DNA from: Massilia atriviolacea
GTDB lineage: Bacteria; Pseudomonadota; Gammaproteobacteria; Burkholderiales; Burkholderiaceae_D
NCBI RefSeq assembly: GCF_003953935.1
Contig: NZ_RXLQ01000001.1
Span: 222,121 to 286,120 of the forward strand
Reading direction: 5' to 3'
Length of the DNA: 64,000 nt
The first letter of the stretch is position 1. The number at the start of each line of letters is the position of its first letter. Positions 36,633-47,662 of the stretch are shown in pieces. The translations under genes were made by a program, and so were the position numbers. The notes beneath the pieces were generated by a model. That model was given only the letters and a program-made list of their open reading frames with translations, made no database searches and had not been told where the DNA came from.

Positions 36633-39530
36633 TCACGGGGTCAGCGGACGCGGCTTGCCGACCCAGTATCCCTGCGCAAAATCGACCCCGATCGCTTTCA
36701 GGCTGGCCAGGATGGCCGAGTCGCTCACGTATTCGGCGATGGTCTTGCGCCCCATCATGTGGCTGATGTCGTTGGTGAAGCGCACCATTTCAAAATCGAC
36801 CTGGCTGGACGACATCATCTGGATGAAGGAGCCGTCGATCTTGATGAAATCGACCGGCAGCTGTTTCAGATACGAGAACGAGGTCATGCCGGTGCCGAAA
36901 TCGTCGAGCGAAAAGCGGCAGCCGCGCGCCGACAGCGCTTCGATGAAGGAAATCGTCTTTTGCATGTCGGCAATTGCACCGTTCTCGGTGATTTCGAAGC
37001 ACAGCTTGGCGGCCGGTACCTCGGACGCGTCGATCAGCTCGGCCGCGAATTTGTGGAAGCTGGGGTCGCCCAGCGAGCGGCGCGACAGGTTGATGCTGCA
37101 CATTTCCAGCGTTTCCATGTGCTCGGGGTTGCTCGCCAGCCATTCCAGTGTGCGCGTCAGCACCCAGCGGTCGATCTTGACGATCACATCGTAGCGCTCG
37201 GCGGCCGGGAGGAAGATGCCCGGGCCGATCGGCCCGTTGCGGCCGTTGCGCATGCGCAACAGGATTTCGTAGTGGCGCGGGGCCTCGCCATCGTCGAGCG
37301 CCAGGATCGGCTGGTAGTACAGCTGCAGCTGCTCGTTCTGGAAGGCGTGCGTCAGGCGCGTGACCCAGTGCATGTCGCTGCGCCGCTGGGCAAAGTCGAG
37401 GTCGCCCTTGTAATGCACGTAGATGCGGTTGCGCCCGCGGTCCTTGGCGATGTAGCAGGCGTGGTCGGCGCGCCGCATGGCTTCTTCGACATCGATGGTG
37501 CCGCCGTCGATCGGGGTCAGGCCGATCGACACGCCGAGCTGGAACACGCGCCCCTTGCAGACGTAGCGGAAGGTGCGGGTGGCGTCGAGGATCTTGTGCG
37601 CCACCGCCAGCGCTTCGTCGACGTCGCAATGCTCGACGATGAGGGCGAATTCGTCGCCGCCGATGCGCGCCAGGGTGTCGCGCTCGCGCACGTGCTCGCT
37701 GTAGGTGGCGGCCAGGCGCTTGAGCAGCTCGTCGCCGGCCTGGTGCCCGCAGGTATCGTTGACCACCTTGAACTGGTCCAGGTCCATGTACAGCAGGGCC
37801 GCGCAGGCGCCGCCGGGATGCTGCGCGCGTTCGATGGTGCGCTGCAGGCGCACTTCGAACTCGCGCCGGTTGACCAGGCCGGTGAGCGCGTCGTGGCTGG
37901 CTTCGAAACCGAGGCGGCGCAGCAGGCGCTTCGATTCTGTGACGTCGTGCATGATCAGCACCGCGCCGATCAGCTCGCCACTATCGAGGATCACCGGCGC
38001 CACCGCGTTCTCGACCGCGAAGCGGGCGCCGTCCTGCGCGATCAGGGTGGCGTGCGGCAAGCCGGCGCAGGTCCGGTGCTGGGACAGGCAGTGCTCGATG
38101 GCGGCGAAGGTGGCGTCGGCGGCGGCGCGCTCCTCGATCTGCAGCACGTCGCGCAGGCGCTGCCCGCGCGCGGCCGCTTCGGGCACGCCGATCATGCGTT
38201 CGGCGGCCGGGTTGACGCTCATGACGATGCCGCCGGGATCGGCCGTCACCACGCCGTCGGTGAGCGCCGCCAGGGTCACCAGCGCGCGTTCCTTTTCGGC
38301 GGCGGCCGACAATTCCATGTGCTTGAGCTTGCTGACGTCGTGCAGCACGGCGATGGCGACCCGCGCCACGCCGTCGCTGTCGACGATGGCGGCGGTGGTC
38401 ACGTCGAGGTGCAGGCGCGCGCCGTCGCCGCGCTCGTAGATCAGGGTGTCGGTGCGCGCCACGTCCTGGCCGCGCACGGCGCGCGTGAGCGGCAGGTTTT
38501 CCGAGGCGATGCGCTCGCCCTTGGCGTCGACGAACACGTACTGGCGGTAGTCGAGGTAGCTGTCGACCCCGGAAAAGTCGCGCCCCATCATGCCGGCGGC
38601 GGCGCGGTTCTGGTAGGTCAGGCGGCCCGAGGGCACCTCGGCCAGCACCACGCCCGAGGGCATCTGCTCGAGGATGTCGGAAAAGCGCGCGCGTTCCTGG
38701 CGCAACTGCGACAGCAGGACCTCCTTTTCCTGCTCGGCCGCCTTGAGGCTGTCGATGCCGACGCAGGCGCCGAGCAACTGCATCGGCCCGTGCTCGATGT
38801 CGCGGTGCCAGTTGGCGCGCAGGAAGAACCACTGGCCGCGGCCGTCGCTGCGCAGGAAGCGCAGTTCGGTTTCGAGCGGCGCCGTCAGCGGATCGCTGCG
38901 CGTGTCTTCCAGCAGCGTGCGAAAGCGCGCCCGATCGTCCGGGTGCACGTAGGCGAGGCAGGCGTCGAAGTCGAGTTCGCGCGGCGCGCCGTCGTAGCCG
39001 AGCAGTTCGAGCAGCTGGCGCGACAGGTCGACCTTGCCGCTGCCGACATCCCATTTCCAGGTGCCGGCCTGGGCCGCGCGCAGGATCAGGTCGATTTCCT
39101 GCTTTTCCTTTTCGCAAGACTCAAGCAGCTTGTGGTGGGTCATGTCCATGGTGATCTTGGAAAAGCCGAGGAGTTGCCTGTCCTCGCCGCGCAGGGCGGT
39201 GAGGGCGATATGGGCCCAGAACAGGCTGCCGTCCTTGCGCTTGCGCCAGGTTTCCTCGCTGTAGAAGCCGTCCTCGGCGGCCTTGCCCAGGTTATGCTGG
39301 GGCCAGCCGCGCGCGCGGTCCTGGTCGGTGTACAGTAGCGAGAGATGGCTGCCGATCGCCTCGTCGGCGGTATAGCCCTTCATGTCCTGCGCGCCGGCGT
39401 TCCACACGGTAATATAGCCATCGGGATCCATCAGGAAAACGGCCACGTCGCGGATGCCGACCACCATCAGGCGGTACAGCTCGGCGGCTTCGTGCCGAGG
39501 CAATGTGGACGCGAGGAAACGTTCGGGCAT
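36633..39530 (-). CDS. PAS-GGDEF-EAL protein (c-di-GMP turnover)
   Basis: A 965-residue soluble protein with at least four PAS domains (the first with VGIRDVAVFLMDPDGYITVWN), then GGDEF and EAL domains. The GGDEF signature is intact (RIGGDEFAL). In the EAL domain the ExLxR motif reads EILLR, with Asn in INLS, Glu in FEITE, DDFGTG, Lys in FIKID and Glu in TIAEYV all present, so phosphodiesterase activity is likely despite EIL. Such proteins often use GGDEF to sense GTP or to make c-di-GMP. ATG 39530 (MPERFLAS) is preferred over the frame start at 39605, which lacks homology. Confidence 0.9.
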   Translation of the reverse strand: MPERFLASTLPRHEAAELYRLMVVGIRDVAVFLMDPDGYITVWNAGAQDMKGYTADEAIGSHLSLLYTDQDRARGWPQHNLGKAAEDGFYSEETWRKRKDGSLFWAHIALTALRGEDRQLLGFSKITMDMTHHKLLESCEKEKQEIDLILRAAQAGTWKWDVGSGKVDLSRQLLELLGYDGAPRELDFDACLAYVHPDDRARFRTLLEDTRSDPLTAPLETELRFLRSDGRGQWFFLRANWHRDIEHGPMQLLGACVGIDSLKAAEQEKEVLLSQLRQERARFSDILEQMPSGVVLAEVPSGRLTYQNRAAAGMMGRDFSGVDSYLDYRQYVFVDAKGERIASENLPLTRAVRGQDVARTDTLIYERGDGARLHLDVTTAAIVDSDGVARVAIAVLHDVSKLKHMELSAAAEKERALVTLAALTDGVVTADPGGIVMSVNPAAERMIGVPEAAARGQRLRDVLQIEERAAADATFAAIEHCLSQHRTCAGLPHATLIAQDGARFAVENAVAPVILDSGELIGAVLIMHDVTESKRLLRRLGFEASHDALTGLVNRREFEVRLQRTIERAQHPGGACAALLYMDLDQFKVVNDTCGHQAGDELLKRLAATYSEHVRERDTLARIGGDEFALIVEHCDVDEALAVAHKILDATRTFRYVCKGRVFQLGVSIGLTPIDGGTIDVEEAMRRADHACYIAKDRGRNRIYVHYKGDLDFAQRRSDMHWVTRLTHAFQNEQLQLYYQPILALDDGEAPRHYEILLRMRNGRNGPIGPGIFLPAAERYDVIVKIDRWVLTRTLEWLASNPEHMETLEMCSINLSRRSLGDPSFHKFAAELIDASEVPAAKLCFEITENGAIADMQKTISFIEALSARGCRFSLDDFGTGMTSFSYLKQLPVDFIKIDGSFIQMMSSSQVDFEMVRFTNDISHMMGRKTIAEYVSDSAILASLKAIGVDFAQGYWVGKPRPLTP

Positions 39531-39702
39531 GCGCAACCCCCACCTGTGATTGGTGCAAAAGGTCTTGGAGGGAAGCGAAATGGGTGAAGTTCCCCGAATC
39601 TGCAAATATTTTTTAGTTCTTGCACAATTGACTTTTTTTCATTGTCGGCCTACATTGCGCTCCTGACCTGGGCGATCGCCACGAGGCACATCGGACACCC
39701 CC

Positions 39703-42123
39703 ATGCTCAACGAGAACAGCACGCCCAAGGCCAAGATCAACATCCTGCTGGTGGACGACCAGGACGCCAACCTGCGGGTGCTCGAAGCGGTGCTGGCCGA
39801 GCTCGACGAAGTGCTGGTCAGCGTGTCCTCGGGCGAACAGGCGCTGCGCGAACTGCTGGTGCGCGATTTCGCCGTGGTGCTGATGGACGTGCAGATGCCG
39901 ACCATGAGCGGCTTCGAGGCGGCCGGGCTGATCCGCAGCCACCCGCGTTCGCGCGCCGTGCCGATCATCTTCCTGACCGCCGCCGGCGACGAGCGCGCCC
40001 TGGTCGAACAGGCGTATGCCCTGGGCGCGGTCGATTACCTGAGCAAACCGATCAGTCCGGTGATCCTGCGCGCCAAGGTGGCGGTGTTCATCGACCTCTA
40101 CCGCAAGACCGCCGAGATCGCCCTGCACGCGCAAGCGACGCACCTGGCGGCACTGCGCACGCGCGACGAGCGGATCCGCCTGATTCTCGACAACACCCGC
40201 GATTACGCCTTCATCGGCACCGATACCGACGGCATCGTCACCGAATGGGAAGGCGGCGCCGAAACCATCACGGGCTGGTTCGCGGCCAGGGCCTGCGGCC
40301 AGCCGAGCGCGATCATCTTCACCCCCGAAGACCGCGCCGCCGGCGTGCCCGGGCGCGAAATGCGGACCGCGCGCGAGACCGGGCGGGCCGACGACAAGCG
40401 CTGGCACGTGCGCCGCGACGGCACCCGCTTCTTTGCGGACGGCGTGATGGTGCCGCTGTGGGACGATGGCGGCAAGCTGCGCGGCTACGCCAAGATTTTC
40501 CGCGACGCGACCACCGAGCGCCTGGCCGCCGAGCAGCTCGAAATGTCCGAACTGCAACTGGGCGAATCGCGCCAGCGATCGCAGCGCGCCGAAGAGGGCA
40601 TGCGGCGCCTGGCGGCGGTGGCGGCGCAGTCGTCCGACTTCATCGGGATCGCCAGTTCGGAGGCGCGCGCCAGCTACGTCAACCCGGCCGGGCGGCGCCT
40701 GGCGGGGCTGGCGCCCGACGCCGCGCTGGGCGAGCAGCGCATCGGCGACTTTTTTTCGCCCGACTGCCAGGCGTTCGTGGAGGCGGTGGTGCTGCCCGCC
40801 ATGCGCGGCGCGCAGGCGCGCTGGGAAGGCGAACTGCACATCCGCAATTTTTCCACCGGCGCCATCCTGCCGGTGTATTACAAGGGCTTCGCGGTGTTCG
40901 ACGATGACGGCCAGAATATCGGCCTGGCCTCGATCATGCGCGACATTACGGCGCAAAAACAGGCCGAAAACGACTTGCGCCGGGTCGCGGCCGACCTGGC
41001 CGAGGCGGACCGCCGCAAATCCGAATTCCTGGCCACCCTGGCGCACGAGCTGCGTAACCCGCTGGCGCCGATCCGTACCGGGCTCGACCTGATCCGCATG
41101 CCGGCCGGCAGCCGCGACATGGGCCGGGTGCACGACATGATGGACCGCCAGCTCGGCCACCTGATCCACCTGGTCAACGACCTGCTGGACGTGGCGCGCA
41201 TCACGCGCGGCAAGATCGAACTGCGGCGCGAAGCGAGCGACGTCGCCACCCTGGTCGCGATGGCGGTCGAAACCAGCATGGCGGCCCTGAACGCGGGCGG
41301 CCACACGCTCGCCATCGAGGTGGCCGGGGAAGCGCTGCCGCTCGACGTCGACGTCACCCGCATCGTGCAGGTGCTCAGCAACCTGCTCAACAACGCCGCC
41401 AAATACACCCCGGCCGGCGGGCGCATCGTGCTGCGCGCCGCGCGCGACGGCGCCGAGGTGCTGCTGTCGGTGGGCGACAGCGGGGTGGGCATTGCTCCCG
41501 ACGACATGGGCACCCTGTTCGATATGTTTACCCAGGTCGGGCGCAACCTCGACCGCTCCCAGGGCGGGCTGGGCATCGGCCTGTCGCTGGTGCGCCGCCT
41601 GGTCGAATTGCACGGCGGCAGCGTCAGCGCCGCCAGCGCCGGGCGCGACCAGGGCAGCACGTTCACCGTGCGCCTGCCGCTGCGCCCGGACGGTGCGGCA
41701 GCCGCGCCCGCGCCGCACGCCGGCGCCGAGGGCGCGGCCGGCGCCGCCTTGCGGGTGCTGGTGGTGGACGATAACGTGGACGCCGGCGACACCCTCTCGA
41801 CCCTGCTCGAAGCGCTCGGCCACAGCACCCGCGTGGCGCTCGACGGCGAACGGGGGCTGGTGCTGGCGGCCGAGTTCCGCCCGCACCTGGCCTTTCTCGA
41901 CATCGGCCTGCCCGGCATGAGCGGCCACCAGCTGGCGCGCGCGATCCGCGCCAGCGCCGAGCTGGACGGCATGCTGCTGGTGGCCCTGACCGGCTGGGGC
42001 GCGCGTGCCGACGTGGCGATGTCGCGGCAGGCCGGCTTCGACCGCCACCTGACCAAGCCGGTCGACATCGGCGCCCTCTCCATGGTGCTGGACGCGGCCG
42101 TGCGCGGCGGGGCGCTGTCATGA
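39703..42123 (+). CDS. Hybrid histidine kinase (REC-PAS-PAS-HisKA-HATPase-REC)
   Basis: An 806-residue soluble hybrid kinase. Receiver 1 is intact (Asp62 in LMDVQMP, Lys in YLSKPI). Two PAS domains follow (RLILDNTRDYAFIGTDTDG; VAAQSSDFIGIAS), then HisKA with His448 ([14 protein letters not shown]), HATPase (NNAAKYTPAGG, DSGVGI) and receiver 2 with Asp733 (LDIGLPG) and HLTKPVD. An N-terminal receiver suggests input from another kinase. Its stop overlaps the NUDIX gene start by 4 nt. Divergently placed from the GGDEF-EAL gene with about 170 nt between. Confidence 0.92.
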   Translation: MLNENSTPKAKINILLVDDQDANLRVLEAVLAELDEVLVSVSSGEQALRELLVRDFAVVLMDVQMPTMSGFEAAGLIRSHPRSRAVPIIFLTAAGDERALVEQAYALGAVDYLSKPISPVILRAKVAVFIDLYRKTAEIALHAQATHLAALRTRDERIRLILDNTRDYAFIGTDTDGIVTEWEGGAETITGWFAARACGQPSAIIFTPEDRAAGVPGREMRTARETGRADDKRWHVRRDGTRFFADGVMVPLWDDGGKLRGYAKIFRDATTERLAAEQLEMSELQLGESRQRSQRAEEGMRRLAAVAAQSSDFIGIASSEARASYVNPAGRRLAGLAPDAALGEQRIGDFFSPDCQAFVEAVVLPAMRGAQARWEGELHIRNFSTGAILPVYYKGFAVFDDDGQNIGLASIMRDITAQKQAENDLRRVAADLAEADRRKSEFLATLAHELRNPLAPIRTGLDLIRMPAGSRDMGRVHDMMDRQLGHLIHLVNDLLDVARITRGKIELRREASDVATLVAMAVETSMAALNAGGHTLAIEVAGEALPLDVDVTRIVQVLSNLLNNAAKYTPAGGRIVLRAARDGAEVLLSVGDSGVGIAPDDMGTLFDMFTQVGRNLDRSQGGLGIGLSLVRRLVELHGGSVSAASAGRDQGSTFTVRLPLRPDGAAAAPAPHAGAEGAAGAALRVLVVDDNVDAGDTLSTLLEALGHSTRVALDGERGLVLAAEFRPHLAFLDIGLPGMSGHQLARAIRASAELDGMLLVALTGWGARADVAMSRQAGFDRHLTKPVDIGALSMVLDAAVRGGALS

Positions 42124-42557
42124 GCGCGCCGAAGCGCGTGCAGACGGTGTCGTGCGGCACCCTGGTGGTCAATCCGGCCTCGCAATTGCTTCTGTGCCAC
42201 GTCACGAATACGCCGAGCTGGGACATTCCGAAAGGCATGCTCGATCCCGGCGAAACCCCGCTGCAAGCGGCCATGCGCGAACTGCGCGAGGAAGCGGGGA
42301 TCGGCTTTGCGCCCGAACGCTTCGAGGACCTGGGCGAGTTCGCCTACCGCAGCGACAAGCGCCTGCACCTGTTCCGGGTGCGCTCGGGCGACGAGCTGGA
42401 CAGCCTGGCGCACCTGGTGTGCACCAGTTTCTTTGCGCATCCGCTGAGCGGGCAGCCGACCCCGGAAACCGACGCTTTCCGCTGGGCGGCGCGCGGCGAA
42501 CTGACGCGCCTGTGCTGGCCGCGCATGGGCAAGCTGCTGGTCGGGCTGGACTGGTAA
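42120..42557 (+). CDS. NUDIX hydrolase
   Basis: A 145-residue NUDIX enzyme. The Nudix box is complete, from GMLDPGET through RELREEAGI, so Mg-dependent cleavage of an X-linked nucleoside diphosphate is expected. The substrate cannot be read from sequence; SWDIPKG before the box is typical of Ap4A/RppH-like or general NUDIX proteins. The ATG overlaps the stop of the upstream hybrid kinase (ATGA), pointing to co-expression. It is convergent with the next kinase, 4 nt away. Confidence 0.9.
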   Translation: MSAPKRVQTVSCGTLVVNPASQLLLCHVTNTPSWDIPKGMLDPGETPLQAAMRELREEAGIGFAPERFEDLGEFAYRSDKRLHLFRVRSGDELDSLAHLVCTSFFAHPLSGQPTPETDAFRWAARGELTRLCWPRMGKLLVGLDW

Positions 42558-42561
42558 AGCC

Positions 42562-44925
<2,364 letters not shown>

Positions 44926-45156
44926 CGTGCGATCCGCTCCGTGGCGAAGGTGATATCGGGAGCGGAGAATGTCGGCATCAAGTGCATGTGGGTGGAGGAG
45001 GTCGGATTGTCAATGTAGGGGCTCGGCCACCGAAAGTCAATCGAACGCACCCTTCTGTGGCGGGTCAACAGCACGCCTGCGCACAAGCGCCGCGCTGCCC
45101 CCGCCGGGCGGGCCGGGCTGGCAGCGCCGCCAGCGCGACAGTTGGCGCCATGCCGA

Positions 45157-45426
45157 TTACCTGGTGGACTTGTTGCGGGGTAAATTACGGGAAACAATCG
45201 CCCACAGGATCAGGCAGTAGGAGAGCAGGCGCAGCAAAAAGTGGAAGGGCGAGTCTTCGCTCATGCCCGGGGTCAGGCTCACATAGATGCGGTGTCCGCC
45301 TTCGATCAGGAAGGACAGCGCGAAATACAGGAAGAAACGGTCGCCCGAAGTGCGCCAGAAGCGCAGGAAGAACAGTCCGATCACCAGCGAGCCCATGGCG
45401 CCCGCACCGGCCAGCAGCAAATCCAT
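45157..45426 (-). CDS. DUF5985-like small membrane protein
   Basis: An 89-residue protein with about three hydrophobic helices (LLLAGAGAMGSLVIGLFFLRF; FFLYFALSFLIEGG; LLSYCLILWAIVSR). The FLRFWRTSGDRFFLYFA segment matches my memory of DUF5985, a family with unknown function often found in pairs. It follows the next gene upstream by 3 nt and is the last of a three-gene unit on this strand. Confidence 0.7.
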   Translation of the reverse strand: MDLLLAGAGAMGSLVIGLFFLRFWRTSGDRFFLYFALSFLIEGGHRIYVSLTPGMSEDSPFHFLLRLLSYCLILWAIVSRNLPRNKSTR

Positions 45427-45429
45427 CGC

Positions 45430-45687
45430 CTATTCCTTCTCGTAGACCAGGCCGTACAACAGCAGGGCGACCGACATCAGCGCCGTCACCAGGCGCAGGG
45501 TCAGCAGATCGACCTGGGGGAAGACCAGCTTGTCGAGCACCAGGATCAGGTTGTTCAGGGTCATGCCGCAAAAGCACAGGCCGCTCCAGAACAGCAGGCG
45601 GTGCCGGGTGCGGGCGTAGCTGGCCAGTAACAGCCAGGCGCAGGCAAGCGCGGTGAGCATGCAAAGGCCATAAATCGCTGCCGCCAT
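45430..45687 (-). CDS. DUF5985-like small membrane protein, second copy
   Basis: An 85-residue protein with about three helices (AAIYGLCMLTALACAWLLL; LLFWSGLCFCGMTLNNLILV; LRLVTALMSVALLLYGLVY). Length and topology resemble the neighbouring gene, so the two may form a hetero-oligomer. ATG 45687 overlaps the stop of the upstream gene by one base (TAATG). A longer frame reaching 46107 is antisense to nothing useful and reads through the upstream gene in another frame. Confidence 0.7.
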   Translation of the reverse strand: MAAAIYGLCMLTALACAWLLLASYARTRHRLLFWSGLCFCGMTLNNLILVLDKLVFPQVDLLTLRLVTALMSVALLLYGLVYEKE

Positions 45688-46082
45688 TACGCGTCCTTTC
45701 GCCAGGTGAACGCGTCGGCGAACTGCTGCGCCTTGCGTTCGAGTTTCGAATGAATCAGATGGGTCACGTCGACCAGGCGCCGCGCGTACAGCTCGGCCAG
45801 CGCATCGATCACCTGGCCCAGCGCCGCCGTGGCCGGCTGGTAGCGGAACACCGGCTCGCCATTCTCGTGGCGCAGGGCGACCGTCATCCCCGCGCGCGCC
45901 AGGTCGGCCAGCAGGCTCGCGGCCAGCTTGTCGCCGATGTACAGCCGCTCGGCCACCTTGTGCACGGGCCAGTCCTGGTCCGCGCTGCCGCGCAAAAGCA
46001 GCAGCGCCTCCAGGTGGGGCACGGAGGCAATGCTCGTCAGCACGAAACGACGCAGCTCTTCGGGAATCGGTTGGGGCACCAT
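45687..46082 (-). CDS. Hypothetical winged-helix-like protein
   Basis: A 131-residue soluble protein, first of a three-gene unit with two small membrane proteins. The central part (PHLEALLLLRGSADQDWPVHKVAERLYIGDKLAASLLADLARAG, then VALRHENGEPVFRY) reads like a winged helix: helix, helix, recognition-type helix and a beta wing. The C-terminal helix (FADAFTWRKD) may dimerise. It could be a small regulator of the pair or a cytosolic partner. ATG 46082 (MVPQPIPEE) is chosen; the frame is open to 46127. Confidence 0.65.
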   Translation of the reverse strand: MVPQPIPEELRRFVLTSIASVPHLEALLLLRGSADQDWPVHKVAERLYIGDKLAASLLADLARAGMTVALRHENGEPVFRYQPATAALGQVIDALAELYARRLVDVTHLIHSKLERKAQQFADAFTWRKDA

Positions 46083-46186
46083 GATGTACAAGAATCCATT
46101 GCGCCAAGCAAAGCCAACGCGGTCCAAAACGCGTATTCTAGTCGATTTTGCTTATCAAGCATGCATCATTGTTATGGATTGACGTT

Positions 46187-46858
46187 TCAGTGTGTCATGA
46201 CAGCAAGCGCCGACGCCGGAAACAGCAGGCCGCGCCCCAGCTGCGCCGCGCTCAGCGCCGCCAGCGCCATCAGCAGCACGCCCATGGCGCGCGCCAGCAC
46301 GGTGGCGGCGCCTGGCCGCTGTTCCAGCCAGCGCCCGGCGCCCCCGCCCAGCCAGGCCAGCGCGCCGTACACGCCGGCCTGGGTCAGGGCCGTGATCGCA
46401 CCGAGCAGCGCGGCCTGGGCCCACAGCGGCTCGGGACCGGGCTTCAGGAATTGCGGAAAGATGGCCAGCATGAACAGATAGGCTTTCGGATTGAGCAGGC
46501 TGGTGACGAGGGCGCGCAGGAAGGTGGCGCCGGCGCCGCAGGCGCGCTGCGGCAGGCGCTGGGCAAACTGGCTGGTGCTGCGCAGGAAGCGCCAGCCGAT
46601 CCAGGCCGTGTAGAGGGCGCCGGCGGCGAGCATCGCATCGAACAGGGGCGGCCACAGGCGCAGCACTGCCGCCGCGCCCAGCGCGCCCATGGCCAGGTGG
46701 CAAACGCCGCCGCTGACGATGCCGGCCACGGCCGCCAGGCCGGCGCGCCGTCCGCCCAGCACGGCGCTGCCCATGACGAAGGCCATGTCCAGGCCGGGCA
46801 GGGCGATGATGCCGAACACCACCACGAAGTACAGCCACAGGTTGGCGTCATCGCTCAT
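46187..46858 (-). CDS. LysE/RhtB family exporter
   Basis: A 223-residue inner-membrane protein with about six helices. The N-terminal pattern FGIIALPGLDMAFVMGSAVLGGRRAGL and the central SLLNPKAYLFMLAIFPQF are hallmarks of LysE/RhtB amino-acid exporters. Likely exports an amino acid or derivative by proton antiport; substrate unknown. The start codon overlaps the stop of the NIPSNAP-like gene by 4 nt, so the pair is coupled and probably under the divergent WYL regulator. Confidence 0.9.
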   Translation of the reverse strand: MSDDANLWLYFVVVFGIIALPGLDMAFVMGSAVLGGRRAGLAAVAGIVSGGVCHLAMGALGAAAVLRLWPPLFDAMLAAGALYTAWIGWRFLRSTSQFAQRLPQRACGAGATFLRALVTSLLNPKAYLFMLAIFPQFLKPGPEPLWAQAALLGAITALTQAGVYGALAWLGGGAGRWLEQRPGAATVLARAMGVLLMALAALSAAQLGRGLLFPASALAVMTH

Positions 46859-47568
46859 GCCGCCGCCCTCGTGCAGGCGTAGGCGGGGGCGGTCACGCTG
46901 GCCGCGCTGATCCAGCGCAGGCGCGCGTGGCGGCAGGGATCGAGCACCAGCACCTCGGCCGGAGCCGCCAGCAGGCCGCGCGCGGCCAATGCGGCGGCGG
47001 CGCCGTCCAGGGCCGGACGCAGGTCGGCCAGGGCCGCATCGTCGCGCACCACGCCGAGCCAGACCAGGGCTGCGCCGGGCGCGCCCGGCTGTCCATCGTG
47101 CGTGGCCAGGATGCCCGCTTCGATCACCCCGCGCCCATGGTAGGCGGCAAAGCGCGCCTCGGCTGCGCGCGCGCACGCAGCCAGCAGGCCCTGCCGTACG
47201 TGCAGGATGTGCGCAACCACGATGCCCTGGGCATCGCTGGCGAGCGTCGGCAGGGCGAGCCCGCTGCCCGGATGCAGTGCCCGGAGCAGCAGGACCGCGT
47301 CGCCCGCGGCCGGCAGCCGGGCCTGCGCATCGAAGGCCCGGCCGATGGCCGAGCGCGCCGCGCCGCTGCGGAAACCGCGCAGCCAGGCCACGCCATCGGG
47401 CCGGTCGCGCTCGCAAAAATGGCCGATCGCCACGCCGCCCAGCTGCTCGAAGGCCGGCGCGAAGGCCTCGTCGAAGCGGCGCGCCAGCTCCGCACGCTCC
47501 TCGCGCGCGGCCGTGTAGCGGCGCAGTTCGATGACGGGGCAGGCGTCGTTGGATACAACGGTGTTCAT
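46855..47568 (-). CDS. NIPSNAP-like protein
   Basis: A 237-residue soluble protein. VIELRRYTAAREERAELARR then FDEAFAPAFEQLG matches the start of NIPSNAP domains, which are ferredoxin-like folds; a second similar half follows (about 125-237). Biochemical role is unknown; some bacterial members are linked to catabolic genes. It heads a two-gene unit with LysE and is divergent from a YafY/WYL regulator, with a palindrome in between. Confidence 0.65.
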   Translation of the reverse strand: MNTVVSNDACPVIELRRYTAAREERAELARRFDEAFAPAFEQLGGVAIGHFCERDRPDGVAWLRGFRSGAARSAIGRAFDAQARLPAAGDAVLLLRALHPGSGLALPTLASDAQGIVVAHILHVRQGLLAACARAAEARFAAYHGRGVIEAGILATHDGQPGAPGAALVWLGVVRDDAALADLRPALDGAAAALAARGLLAAPAEVLVLDPCRHARLRWISAASVTAPAYACTRAAA

Positions 47569-47620
47569 GGTGGCTCCTTGCTTGGTGATGAAACATCGAC
47601 AAGTGTTAGCCTACATGCCA

Positions 47621-47643
47621 ATCAGGACAGATTTCGTCCTGAT
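47621..47643. promoter_or_regulatory. Palindromic operator between NIPSNAP-lysE unit and WYL regulator
   Basis: A perfect 8-bp inverted repeat, ATCAGGAC (47621-47628) and GTCCTGAT (47636-47643), with a 7-nt spacer, sits in the 94-nt divergent intergenic region, 20 nt before the regulator ATG. Position suggests a site for the adjacent YafY-type regulator acting on both directions. Binding is inferred. Confidence 0.6.
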
Positions 47644-47662
47644 ACGGTGGTATTCTGGCGCC

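Noticed and set aside
45430-46107. 225-residue minus-strand frame
   Set aside because: Its first two thirds overlap the winged-helix-like gene in another frame; only the last 85 codons, with their own ATG at 45687, look like a gene.
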